NCBI GenBank assembly: GCA_037043455.1
Contig: JAWPHD010000131.1
Location: 434,001 to 498,000 of the forward strand
Reading direction: 5' to 3'
From: Cyrtodaria siliqua
Lineage: Eukaryota > Mollusca > Bivalvia > Adapedonta > Hiatellidae
DNA length: 64,000 nucleotides
This document shows, in pieces, positions 10,831-21,759 of this stretch; positions within the stretch are counted from its first letter, which is position 1; each line of letters starts with the position of its first letter. The notes under the pieces are model-generated. The model saw only the letters and a program-made list of their open reading frames with translations. It was not told where the DNA came from and did no database searches. The position numbers and the translations under genes are program-made.

Positions 10831-11600
10831 CTGCCTACTTACATACCTATGAGGCTCATTCATTAAACATAGAAAAAACATACTATGTATTTTGATGGGT
10901 ATTTATGCCAACAAACAGAACCTTGATATATTTCAATTTTATGTATAACGTTACACTTACATTCCGTTGGACATGCTAGAATAAATAATAAACATGTTGC
11001 TAGATTCTTTGAGATTATCTACAGTGGTTCGGTCAGAGAAGGCTCGGATTACAAATAAACATGTGTTCACCGTGACCGGACCATCTCCTTTAAAATGCTG
11101 CCGACATCTTTTATGAGAATAAAACAAATCTATTTTTTCCGAAAACTGTTCAGTTAGCCCCCCGAAAATTGAAATACACCGACTCACACAAAACTGCACC
11201 AGAAATGCTTGCGCATATTTTCTGTGTAAAGGAAAAGATCAAATAAAGTCTGCACTCAAATCTATCCGTATCTTATTGTTCTCAAGTTTAAAGTCTTATT
11301 ACAGATACAAAATAAAACAAAAAGCTGACCTTCCTACCCATTACTTATTGTTGCAGTAAACAAGGGTATTATTTTATTAGGTCTTACAAATATATTTATT
11401 TACATACGTGTGCAAAGATCTATCTATAACTATTTCCTGACTTTAAGATCTGATCAAATTTATAGTTAGTTCTGACCCTTAAAATTAAATAGAGATGGCT
11501 AAAAAGTGTACATGCGATCAAATTGCTTTGCCCGTTACATAGGTAGTGCCTATTTCATATTAGAGAATAATATACAGGCATTTCATATCTCATCCTTTCC
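10831..11600. other. No gene seen
   Basis: The minus-strand frame at 10957-11199 contains a few Cys residues but no recognisable domain or matching splice sites. Nothing else supported. Confidence 0.4.
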
Positions 11601-11604
11601 GTCG

Positions 11605-11845
11605 ATGTGTTCTTGGGTCGATGTGTTCTTGGGAAAGACACTTTCCCTTAGCCTTGTCCTTCGTATGCGGAGGTAAACCGGGCGGTCCCCTGTATCGGTC
11701 TATCCTCCGAGCACGTTAAGGAACAATAGGAATCTATTCGATAATAAGAGTAGGGCAGGTTTCTATGTATCCTTCCCCTCTCTCTGGGGCGGCTCTAAAT
11801 AACCTGTATTGTGTTGATGAGCCGTTAAACAACATTCAATTCAAT
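11605..11845 (+). mobile_element. SINE, 5'-truncated
   Basis: Shares gggcggtccc, ctatcctccgagcacgttaa, tcccctctctctggggcggc and the tail gttaaacaacattcaattca with the copy at 53090-53319. The tRNA-like head is absent here but is present in the minus-strand copy at 54327-54500, which shares the adjacent cctcgtcc region. The sequence before the body contains a local duplication of tcgatgtgttcttggg. Confidence 0.75.
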
Positions 11846-12230
11846 GTTTCAGACAATATATGTCAAATATATAAGAAGGGAAACAATCCGCTTTTTAAAT
11901 ATTGACTGAATATAGCATGAATTATCCCCATTCTGTAATATGCATAGCATATTGTTGTGGCAACAAAAACGAATAGAGAAAAAACTTTCTCCATCATAAA
12001 ATTGGTTGGATTTAATTGTAAAAGAATGTGTTAATGTGTGTTCATTAAGGTTTATCACATAACGTACGGTGTGGGAGTGGAATAACTTTTCGATATACCA
12101 CTAGTTATATAAGTATGCAAATTAGCCTAGTACGCGCTGTCAAACAAAATCGAGAATATGATCCAAATCCCACGGTTTATGTCGGTTTCGCGTGTTAAAG
12201 CGACAGGCAAAACTCTAACATTCGTTCTCA
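11846..12230. other. No gene seen
   Basis: AT-rich stretch without domains or clear repeats. Confidence 0.4.
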
Positions 12231-12231
12231 T

Positions 12232-12360
12232 TCATTATTGAATGTATTAAACTCGTTAGCAAAAATGATATCATGCTCGGCAAGAGCCTCGTATTATATC
12301 ATTTGCTAACTCGTTCATAAATTCATTTATGAATGCTCATGTAAGATCCTATATATACGG
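12232..12360. mobile_element. Palindromic MITE-like element with directional CTCG core
   Basis: Left arm gttagcaaaaatgatatcat pairs with right arm atatcatttgctaac. CTCG occurs at 12252, 12276, 12288 and 12310, always in plus-strand polarity, so each pair of mirror positions cannot base-pair. Core spacing across the loop is 12 nt (CTCGGC-aaga-GCCTCG). The right flank aagatcctatatatacgg resembles the right end of the element at 30058-30235, so the two are probably one family. Confidence 0.65.
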
Positions 12361-12844
12361 TAGCCAAATATAAATCATTTTAACACAGTGAGACATAAAA
12401 CTTTCGATGGTACTTATTTTTTTTGTTGTTGTTGTTTCTTATACATGCAGTATCATGTATGAATATGTATTTAGCTGGCATGTACTTTGAATACTTTGTT
12501 TCATAGATATATTGCTAATTAGTGTATGGTACTACGGGGGATGATTCTCCGACCCCACATGTACCTATGACGGGGAAAATAACAAAAAAAACAAAAACAA
12601 CAACAACAAAACATGCCAAATATCATAAAACATCACTAGTTTTCGCGGCCATCAATTTCAACCCTGCACATCGCCTGACCTAAACGTGAACAGATCAGAG
12701 ACATATGGCATATATCAATGTTGTATGTAAGATCTAAACATTTTTTGCCATGGACACACTTGGGATGTTTTCAGAAAATGGAAAGGGTTTGCCTTAAATC
12801 AACGGATAAAAACATAAACTCTGGCATGACTCAGAAATCCGTCG
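12361..12844. other. No gene seen
   Basis: AT-rich, with short A-rich and (aac)-like runs near 12580-12610. No open frame with a domain. Confidence 0.4.
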
Positions 12845-13062
12845 TGTTTAACAGAGGGTCTCTCAGGGATTTTGGAAAGGAAGGGAACATGGCCATTTAT
12901 TTTTGGGGAACAAGGGAACATTGTCTGTTATTAGTAATATTTTTGGGGAACAAGGGAACATTGGGAAAATATGTTTGGGGAACAAAGCAAAATATTGTTA
13001 AGGAACAAGGGAACATTGGGTCATATTTCCAGGGAACAAGGGAACATGGACACCCACCCCAC
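12845..13062 (+). repeat. Dispersed repeat with iterated GGGAACA motif (plus copy)
   Basis: Five occurrences of a (t)ggggaacaagggaaca-type block in about 200 bp. Inverted relative of the copy at 7195-7395. The plus frame is open (12718-13080) only because the motif lacks stops; no domain is recognisable. Confidence 0.7.
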
Positions 13063-13689
13063 CCTGGGATGACCTCTTAAGACAACGCGTTAAACAAAGC
13101 CAACACAACAGTTATTCGTCTTAAAAAGCATACAGACGAAAACACAATTAAAAATATTGAAGAACGTATAACTGAAGGAAATGCACCCGTGCGGTTCCCG
13201 GGCAAGAATTTATTTATCCATTGCTTATCCACGCACAGTGGTAAATCCGTTTTGTCGTGTTTGTCATTTTCACCATCATGCCTGTATTGTTTCAGATGCT
13301 GCTTGTGTGATGACAGAAAACAATAATCGTGTGAGTAACATAATTTGCAACAACTCTCCACTTTTGCAGGTGAGATGGTACAGGGCCCATTCTTCAAATG
13401 TTTGGAGAATGTTTATCTCGATGTATTGAAATGTGACATCTGATATCGTCTGCTGTAAATATACATTTAAAATGGTGTGGATGTTACCCCTGGTGACCAA
13501 AACACAACGTTTTGAAAAAGTCAAACTCAATTCAGTTAGGCCATATTTTGGGCTAAGTTTTATGTAATCCATTTCTGTATTGCATCCCATAAACAGTGGT
13601 AGAATTCACCTCCGTGCAAAATGTACAGTGACACCGTTTGAAATGTTTCTGTTTGGCAATCTCAGGTTATAATAGAGTAAATGAGTCTC
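13063..13689. other. No gene recognised
   Basis: Overlapping frames on both strands, none with a recognisable domain. Confidence 0.35.
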
Positions 13690-14343
13690 CATGCTATGGA
13701 AGACGGATGCGGCCATTTTGACTTCGCGACTGTTCGCCCTGTTAATACAAGGCGAAAAGTCGAAGACGAAAAGTCGCCAACACGAAAAGTCGCCAACCCG
13801 AAAAGTCGAAGGCGAAAAGTCGCAAGCCCGCCGTTTTTGGACGAAATTTCGACTCGCAAAGTCGCCAATCTGATATTGTAAAATTTCGACTTTTCGCCAC
13901 GAAATTTCGTCCAAAACGGCGGGTTTGCGACTTTTCGCCTTCGATTTTTCGGGTAGGCGACTTTTCGCCTTGTGGAAAGGGTTATTAACAAGGCAAGTCA
14001 AGTCAACAAACGGGATATATATCTTGAAGTCGAAAAGTCGCCAACACGAAAGTCGGCAACCCGAAAAGTCGAAGGCGAAAAGTCGGAAACCCGCCGTTTT
14101 GGACGAAATTTCGTGCCGAAAAGTCGAAATTTTACACTATCGGGTTGGCGACTTTGCGAGTCGGAATTTCGTCCAAAACGGCGGATTTGGGACTTTTCGC
14201 CTTCGACTTTTCGGGTTGGCGACTTTTCGCCTTCGACTTTTCGTGTTGGCGACTTTTCGTCTTCGACTTTTCGCCTTGTATTAACAGGGCGAAAAGTCGC
14301 GAAGTCGCGAATTCGAAATGGCCGCGTCCGTCTTCCATTCCAT
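13690..14343. mobile_element. Foldback element built from a CGAAAAGTCG motif
   Basis: Outer arms (tggaagacggatgcggccat at 13696 and, inverted, atggccgcgtccgtcttcca near 14317) enclose arrays of cgaaaagtcg read forward on left-hand segments and cgacttttcg read forward on right-hand segments. Spacers alternate between gccaacc, ccaacac and aaggcg. A conserved inner block (gtttttggacgaaatttcg and its inverse) lies nearer each centre. The pattern occurs twice, from 13740 to 13965 and from 14025 to 14280, so the element appears to be two foldbacks in series or one with a duplicated half. All six frames are partly open because the motif lacks stops; none is a plausible gene. Confidence 0.85.
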
Positions 14344-15233
14344 GCCCCTTCCATAGTAAAGTTAGAATGTTGACAACTTGTTAAATTCAAACCTGGTCAG
14401 AATTCTGGGAAACTTACTTTATCGTGCAATTAAACATGTCTGCTATTAAACATCAACAAGGAAATAGGGGGTTGAATATCTTCTGAGAAACATTTCTTCA
14501 GCTGTATACTAACACCGGGTCAAAGGTCAATGCTATGTCCACTCCTTGCAATTTCATACCCTGTCTACTTTCACTTTTGAAATTTATATCCAGAGCTGTC
14601 AAAAATATGATGAGCTGCATTTTCAAATATCAACTAAATGTCCAAAATACAGTTACAGGAAAAAATAAAAACTGCACTGAAAAAAAAAGGTTTTAAAGAA
14701 AAGAAAATAGCACTCTTTAAGATAAAACTACTTTCGACTACACCAGGCGAGCACATCCGGCTGATTTAGTGTAATTTAACCTACCAGGGTCACATATGAC
14801 TCTGTCGACGTTTCAGAAAGTAGTAATCGGAAATGCCTCAGCCATTTCTTTTTCAAATTGAACGGATATCTTGCATAAGGCTAATAATTCTAACATTAGC
14901 TAAAATGCTTTTTTAAGGAGGGGATTGACATGCATTCAATTACAAGTTCTACATAATACTGTTTCGTTATTCACATATTGTAAACTTGTGTGTTTGTTCT
15001 TCTTTTAAATGTTAAAGATAAATGATGCTAGTTTCTTGTTATTGTTATTGTGTAATGCCACCCACCATAATGATTTAACCACTATTAACATTTTCTTAAA
15101 TGAAACACGTATATTAATGTGTATTTGGTTGGCAGTTATTGTTTTTCCTCGCAGTTGTTCCTTCTTTTCTTTTATAACTTTAATTCCCGTACATAATACC
15201 TAATCATTGGAATGTTTTATAATCAGCCAACTT
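14344..15233. other. No gene seen
   Basis: AT-rich, no domain-bearing frame or clear repeat. Confidence 0.4.
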
Positions 15234-15472
15234 GTTTTAACAACGCTACACTTTGCTGGGTACCATGTGCTTGATCCCCTGTCTCATTAATTGAAATGGC
15301 ACCAACATACCAGTTTAACAACGCTACACTTCGCTGGATACCATGTGCTTGATTCCCTGTCTCATTAATTCACATGGCACCAACATACCAGTTTAACAAG
15401 CTACACTTCGCTGAGTACCAAGTGCTTGATCCCCTGTCTCATTAATTCACATGGCGCCAACATACCAGTTTA
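15234..15472. repeat. Tandem repeat, three units of about 79 bp
   Basis: Units start near 15234, 15313 and 15391 with gtttaacaacgctacact. They share accatgtgcttgat, cctgtctcattaatt and ggcaccaacataccag, with few differences, so the duplication is fairly recent. Confidence 0.9.
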
Positions 15473-15594
15473 TAAATGAAACTTTACACAAATGTCTTTA
15501 GTTTCACAAATATGCCTTTGTTTTACAAATTTCAAAATACATATATTTTCAACACAAATAAGGTTATATATGACTATCGATTTGTTTGTGGTGA

Positions 15595-15645
15595 GGTAGA
15601 TCACACACCTTTCCTGGATAGAACCAGTACTGTTAACTCACAGAT
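15595..15645 (-). mobile_element. SINE central-domain fragment
   Basis: The minus strand reads cagtactggttctatccagg, the same central block found in the SINEs at 57840-58010 and 61395-61560. Only the central portion is recognisable. Confidence 0.5.
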
Positions 15646-16393
15646 TATGTCAATATTTGCTAAAAGTATTACATCTCAAAGCACAGAATAATGGGCCATT
15701 GTGACAGACCATTGAAAAGTAGTCTAGATCATCTGTGACGCTTGCTTGTTTTCAAGACAAACGTCTAGAACACAGGCACCCGGCACAGAGCTAGGATAGT
15801 GAAAGATGGATTTGAGAGGTTAAAATATTAATTAATTGAGTTCTGGACCCCCAAAAATGGTTATATATATGTATATATATTTTATACTGAAAGGTATTGA
15901 ACTCCAAAAATGGCCAAAACCACCAACAGTTCTATACTAATTGTTATTTCTCGTTACGTAAGATAGCCTGGGCAGCATAACCTGCTCATGTCACAAGTAG
16001 AATTATACATATAAACAATAAAACATAAACTGTCATACAATCTCTCATACTTTTTTCCTACCAGAGAATCAAATATGCCAACTTGAGCGAATTTGAGTTC
16101 AATGACAAGAAGATGGCACGGCTCTTACTAGATATAATATATAGGTCTAACATGGTGGCATGCGTTAAAAACGACTAAAACATAATGGGATAATTAACTC
16201 GAACGGATACCTGAAGCGCCGAAACTGACAGTTGTCGTGGAAGCTGTGAATTTCGACAATTTCACAAGAGAGTTTTGTTTTCATCACATTCGGCCATCTT
16301 GTTGTTGTTGTTGTTGTTCTTGATAATATATTATGCCTTCATAGGCACACCCAGTTTTCACTGGTAGAGTTCACAGCCACAACCAGATACATA

Positions 16394-17367
16394 CGAGGGG
16401 TGTTCGAAAAGTAACAGGAAAAATGCCATCACTTTTGTTTGAATCAGACCATTTTTATTAAATTTCACACAAGGGTACCTTAACTCATCACGGATATGTT
16501 CTATGAAAATGTTTACCTTATCACAAGGTATGCGATCACTAGCGTCACTATGGCAACGTCAAGTAACGTTGAGCGGGGCAACTCGTAACGTTACACGAAC
16601 TCTTCAGTTTTTGTTTAATTTTAAATAGAGCAACTGTACATTTGCTGACGCCAGAATTGCTCGAAAATGCACGTTGACGTTTCCCGAACTTTCTACTTTA
16701 CGTCAGGTATGCGAGTGAACGTTTTTGACGTCGTGTCCATGCTACAGTGCGCGATTGTCAATCGCACTTCGAACTTGTTCAAAGTCAGACATGGGGCAGC
16801 GCTACTCTATCAAATTTTGTGTTTTGAGCTACATCATGATAATGCACCATCACACACCGCTGCGATTACCCAGGAAACCTTTATTGGACTTAATAAAGAC
16901 AATATACAGCACCCTCGTTACTCACCAGATATGGCCCCGTGTGATTTTACCTGTTCCCGGCCATTAAATCAGAAATGCGCGGTCAACACTTCGATGACGT
17001 TCACGATCTTCCAGTTCTTGTTCGTGAAGTTATCCGGAAAATTTCAGTAGAGATCTTTGAAAAATGTTTCTCATCACGGGTAAAAAGATGGGGGAAAGGA
17101 GAGTATTTTTAGAAAATGTGAAGACGGTAACTTGTTACGGTATGTAGATTTTCACAATATTATTAACGAATAATCCGACGTGCCCCGCTCAACGTTACTT
17201 GACGTTGCCATAGTGACGCTAGTGAACGCATAACTTATGACAATGTAAAAATGTTCAAAGAACATATCCTTGATGAGTTACTGTACCCTTATGTGAAATT
17301 GTATAAAAATGGTCCTACTCAAACAAAAGTTGTGGCACTTTTCCTGTTACTTTTCGAACACCCCTCG
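16394..17367. mobile_element. Mariner element, internally deleted, with TA target duplication
   Basis: Terminal inverted repeats begin cgaggggtgttcgaaaagt and end acttttcgaacacccctcg, each flanked by TA (16392-16393 and 17368-17369). The TIRs extend for about 190 bp, including caacgtcaagtaacgttgag near both inner ends. The element is under 1 kb, shorter than autonomous mariners. The same site without the insertion is preserved in the right arm near 20750, so the boundaries are well supported. Confidence 0.92.
16820..17112 (+). pseudogene. C-terminal part of mariner transposase
   Basis: The frame contains HHDNAPSHT (second catalytic Asp region) and HPRYSPDMAPCDF, the hallmark end of the mariner DDD domain. 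A one-base frameshift follows immediately; the next frame continues with LFPAIKSEMRG and VKRWGKGEYF before a stop, matching the usual mariner C-terminus. The N-terminal DNA-binding half is missing. The 127-codon frame starting at 16667 begins in the inverted-repeat zone and its first part has no similarity to a transposase. Not functional. Confidence 0.88.
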
Positions 17368-17457
17368 TATATATATACGAAACCCTCACCATAACAAATG
17401 TTTGTCAATTCAGTGGTATTTTATGTAAAGCTTTAAACAACTTAGTAGAGAGCTACA

Positions 17458-17900
17458 ACAAATCAAGAGCAACTAGCAGTTGAGGATAATATATTAAAAT
17501 CTAAACATACACTGTACAGTCTGATGGGATCAGGTCAACATGGAGAAAACGGTTAGATCCAGAGACATCTTTGTCGCTACTGCAAACATATATACAGCCT
17601 GTGCTCACATATGGACTTGAAATCATCATTCGTACAGGGAAAGCATTAATAACAGTTGAAACTGAATATAAAAAAGATTATAAGACAAATATTATCACTA
17701 CCAACTCCAACAGCAGATCCAGCTATCTACATGCTGTCAGGCCTACTACCCCTGGAAGCTGTTATCCATAAGAAAGTTCTTTCATTATATCATATATGGC
17801 AACATCACAAGACTACCAGAAACTTCTATTGAACTCAGAGTAGCAAAGAAACAACTGGAAAACAAATCATTAAATAGCCATAACTGTTTTTTATTGCATA
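17458..17900 (+). pseudogene. LINE reverse transcriptase C-terminal remnant, part 1
   Basis: Translation over two frames gives TLYSLMGSGQHGENG, then after a one-base loss SLLQTYIQPVLTYGLEI and PTADPAIYMLSGLLPLEAVI. This is the region after the reverse transcriptase thumb in non-LTR retrotransposons of animals, just before the C-terminal Cys motif. It starts exactly where the left inverted arm ends. The coding line stops at about 17900 (KSLNSHNCF) and resumes at 19977, so about 2 kb was inserted into it. Clade not resolved. Confidence 0.75.
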
Positions 17901-18166
17901 CGCATTTACAAGCTCCGTTTACTTGCAATGTAATAGGAAACGTCAATATTCGCTCATACTGACGTGCAGTAAAGTCATATTGGGTGTGTTATGTATATTC
18001 GTTCGTGATTGGTGCACTTTTCTGTTCATGTCAAACTTCCCACGATCTAACGACAATATGTTTGATTCAAATAAAAAAATTGATGAAAATTAAATGTTAA
18101 AACCTACTATTTTGTTCTTATTATTCGTTGTTATATTAAAAAAACGTATGCAATAAAAAGGTTATT
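17880..18166. mobile_element. Possible MITE (~290 bp)
   Basis: ataactgttttttattgcat at 17880 is matched in inverted orientation by atgcaataaaaaggttat near 18149. AT-rich interior with no frame. Lies at the left edge of the block that interrupts the LINE remnant. The overlap with the last LINE codons makes the exact left end uncertain. Confidence 0.5.
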
Positions 18167-18754
18167 AGATTTGTATTGACACAGATATGTTATTAATTTA
18201 GGTCTGTGGCAATCTCCACGCAGAGTTATCGTTCCTTGCACTCACATATATCTCTGCTAACTACTAAATTACAAGATTTTGGTAAAACCTGTTAACTTGG
18301 GATATGTTTGCCTGAAACTTATTTATTTCTTGTGTAAATATAATTTTCAGAATATCTGCAAATTAGATGTTGCAAGATTTGAAATAATGCATGAAAACAA
18401 TTTAGTTTTAATCGGGACTATTTTACTACAAAAATAATACGTACTTAGGTCTCCTCAATCGAAATGCATATGTCAACATTTCAAACCGAAGCTCGATAGC
18501 AGAAAATTACTTAAAAAAAATAACTCATAGAAATAAAAAATTGAAATTATTTAATACAAGTATATATTTTAACTTTGCAGATCACGCAAAAGGATTCATT
18601 ATAAACATCGTCATAACTTTTTTGAATAATCACGTGACCTAACCGTTCGCCCTACTTCCTTTGACGTTGACAGAGTCAAATGAGGAACGAGTGTACTCTG
18701 GGTGGAGATTGGGTCTGTGGATGAACTATGTACTCGTTCTTCAGCGTATACATA
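18167..18754. other. No gene seen; part of the block inserted in the LINE remnant
   Basis: AT-rich, no domains. It lies between the MITE-like piece and the CR1-like LINE and probably entered with one of them or is older flank. Confidence 0.35.
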
Positions 18755-19930
18755 TTACGCTCCTAAAGTCGCGCAATATTGTTAAATTAGAAGGTTATGG
18801 CATTGTGGGGAAGGTTTTGGAATGGGTGAAAGACTTCCTAAGGGACAGATCTCAAATGGTGGTTATAAATGGAAAACACTCAACATCTGTGGGGTACCTC
18901 AGGGTAGTGTATTAGGTCCTACCCTTTTCCTTGTCTTCATAAATGATCTCCCCGAGGTAGCGGAAACAGTAGTCAAGCTATTTGCAGATGATACCAAAAC
19001 ATATTCAGTTATAAATTCCCAAGAAGACGGAGATAAATTACAGAGAACTACTGACAATTTTTGCGACTGGTCCAAAACTTGGGATTTAGAATTTAATTCA
19101 AACAAATGTAAAATAATGCATATTGGCAAATCAATGGCTACTGATAACTATTTTATGAAAGACAGGGAGAATCGTAGGGACTTGATTATAAATGTTTCAG
19201 AGGAGAAGGATCTGGGGGTGATAATTGACAGTAACCTCACCTTCAACACTCATATAACCTCCAAAATAGCCTTAGCGAATAGAAATCTAGGAATAATTAT
19301 GAGAACCTTTACGTATCTAGACAAGAATTATATTTCTGACACTATTCAAAGCTTTAGTAAGACCCCATTTAGAATATTCCAGTACAGTTTGGTCCCCGTA
19401 CTTAAAAAAGCACCAAATCGCTATAGAAAATATTCAGCGTAGGGCAACAAAAATGTTGTCGTCTTTAAACAATCTAGAATATAACGAACGGCTAAGCTCC
19501 TTAGGTATTCCTACACTTCAATACCGGAGGTTACGTACAGACATGCTGCAGGTCTTTAATATCCTTAAAGGATTCGATATATCATCAATCCAAAACTTTC
19601 TCCCTATAGCAACATATTCCAGAACGAGAGGGAATACCCTAAAACTTTTCAAAAAACAAGCCAAAACAGAACGCAGAAAAAAATCCTTTAGCATTAGGGT
19701 AGTGGAAGACTGGAATTCCCTACCAGAAAGTGTTGTCCAAGCACCGAGTGTAAATGCCTTTAAGAGCAGACTAAACAAACATTGGCATAATAAGCAAATT
19801 AAATTTGATGCTAGTTGTTTCCCAAGCCTGCGCAGTAGACACTCTCGACCGATAAACAGCCAAAGAGATGGGCCTCCAGAAGCCACAGGCTTACCATTGG
19901 CTCCGGAACAGTAAGTTACAGTAAGTAAGT
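18755..19930 (+). pseudogene. CR1/L2-like LINE, 5'-truncated, frameshifted
   Basis: The reverse transcriptase is recognisable from YGIVGKVLEWVKDFLRDR through GVPQGSVLGPTLFLVFINDL and the catalytic FADDTK block. It continues with DLGVIIDSNLTF and, in a second frame, ERLSSLGIPTLQYRRLRTDM and VVEDWNSLPESVV, which close the protein near the stop at 19914. Two frameshifts are needed, near 18885 and near 19400-19440. The endonuclease and N-terminal part are absent, the usual result of incomplete reverse transcription. The 3' end has a short repeated tail agttacagtaagtaagttac. The PQGSVLGP motif and C-terminal block point to the CR1 group; not a host gene. Confidence 0.87.
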
Positions 19931-19976
19931 TACACTGAAGAACTCGTGCATATATCCCAATACAAATCTAATAACC

Positions 19977-20848
19977 TATAAATATCGATGAAGAAGATTC
20001 TAACCTTATATGACTTGCCAACCCCTGAAGAACTGATATCAGCACCAATCGAGAAATTAGCGTGGAAAAGGCTTATAAATAAAGCAATTAACCAGAGAAG
20101 GAAGGAAATAATTATTTCAGTCTGAACTTTACTCTTCGTTGAGTTATTTCTCAAAACATTTTTATTCAGGGAAATGCCATCCCTGAATTGTACCGGTACA
20201 TATAGACTTAGTTCGAGAGATATAAATCGTATACCGATAGAAGTGAAGTTACTCACTGGAACATACATACTGCAGACAAACAGGGCCAAATAAAACCAAA
20301 CCGAAGTCAATCCGGAGTGTCTACTCTGTCACGAGTCTGATGAGAGTCTCCACACTTCTTGCTCGAGTGCAATGAGCTAAACGATGTCAGAAAACCTATA
20401 CTAACAGACTACATCCATATGTTAGATACTCTGCTACATATATATCAGTGTGCCGCAAATTATAGCTTGCTTCAGCTTCTAGTGGACTGCAGTGTGCTTT
20501 TGTGTGATTGTGAATAATACAGTCAGTAGAAATTCTACTAGTGAACTCCTGTGTAGAAATCCTACTCTTTCATAGCAGACGATTATGTTATGCTCTAGAT
20601 ACATTAGATTAGAGCTTGGATCTAAACATAAATATATAAGTTGGACATGACGGCACATGCAAACTGGGGAAACTCTACTAAGTTGTTTAAAGCTTTTACG
20701 TAAAATACCACGGAAATGACAAACATTTGTTATGGTGAGGGTATATATCTGGTTATGGCTGTGAACTCTACCAGTGAAAACTGGATGTGCCTATGAAGGC
20801 AGAATATATTATCAAGAACAACAACAACAACAACAACAACAACAAGAT
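19977..20848 (+). pseudogene. LINE remnant part 2 with 3' UTR and (AAC)n tail
   Basis: The interrupted LINE resumes with ILTLYDLPTPEELISAP, KLAWKRLINKAIN and then RDINRIPIEVKLLTGTYIL. A Cys-rich motif follows (CLLCHESDESLH) and the C-terminal RRLCYALD. Several stops and frameshifts show it is dead. After about 20690 comes a non-coding tail ending in (AAC)n at 20817-20844, which I read as the LINE's own microsatellite tail. The last 160 bp fall inside the right inverted arm. Confidence 0.75.
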
Positions 20849-21368
20849 GGCCGAATGTGATGAAAACAAAACTCTCTCGAAATTCACAGCTTCCACGACT
20901 ACTTTCAGTTTCGGCGCTTCAGGTATCCGTTCGAGTAAATTATCCCATTATGTTTTAGTCGTTTTTAACGCATGCAACCATGTTAGACCTATAGATTATA
21001 TCTAGTAAGAGTCGTGCCAATTTGTCATTGAACTCAAATTCGCTCAAGTTGGCATATTTGATTCTCTGGTACGAAAAAAGTATGAGAGATTGAATGACAG
21101 TTTATGTTTTATTGTTTATATGTATAATTCTACTTGTGACATGAGCAGGTTATGCTGCCCAGGCTATCTTACGTAACGAGAAATAACAATTAGTATAGAA
21201 CTGTTGGTGGTTTTGGCCATTTTTGGAGTTAAATACCTTTCAGTATAAAATATATATACATATATATAACCATTTTTTGGGGGTCCAGAACTCACTTAAT
21301 TAATATTTTAACCACTCAAATCCATCTTTTACTATCCTAGCTCTGTGCCGGGTGCCTGTGGTCTAGAA
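20685..21368. repeat. Right arm of the ~720-bp inverted duplication
   Basis: Inverted copy of 15763-16393 plus 17368-17457. Matching blocks include gacaaacatttgttatggtg, ggttatgctgcccaggctat and cggcacagagctagg. Similarity stops at about 21368, where tctagaacag replaces the left-arm flank. This arm lacks the mariner. Confidence 0.9.
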
Positions 21369-21759
21369 CAGTTCTCTCAACCAAAGTTTTACTTTTGGTA
21401 TCGTTTCTTATTGGTTGCGACAGAAACAGAAAGGAAGAAAGACAATAAATGTATAAATAAACAAAGAGGGAAACTTCATCATTATATCGAAGAACAAAAT
21501 ACGGATGGTCAGAAATATTTTAATAAAAAAAAATACGATCACGTGCTTCCGGTTTCAAATTTGTTTCTGCACAAGCGTTTAAGACGTTTGAATTTACAGT
21601 CAAGCGCCGAAGATGATCAGGAGTAATTGAAAGTTAAAATTCCGACAATATGCGTGAAAACACTTCCTAGAGATGCATTGCTGCAGGTTTAGTCCAAATC
21701 CATGAACAGTGCAGGAGCTGTGTGGATCTCTTCATAGTACAATATTTATAATTTTGTAA
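21369..21759. other. No gene recognised
   Basis: A plus-strand frame (21345-21626) rich in Lys and Asn has no recognisable domain. Confidence 0.35.

Larger units (their letters stand above)
15763..17457. repeat. Left arm of a ~720-bp inverted duplication (split by mariner)
   Basis: 15763-16393 plus 17368-17457 match 20685-21368 in inverted orientation with only scattered differences. The two parts are contiguous in the right arm; the left arm is interrupted by the mariner at 16394-17367. The arm contains a (GTT)n run that is the complement of the (AAC)n LINE tail in the right arm, so it includes an inverted copy of the LINE 3' end plus its genomic flank. Confidence 0.9.

Noticed and set aside
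10957..11199. Minus frame with Cys residues
   Set aside because: No recognisable domain, no consistent splice sites.
13606..14390. Eight overlapping open frames of 60-130 codons on both strands
   Set aside because: All arise from the stop-free 10-bp motif of the foldback element.
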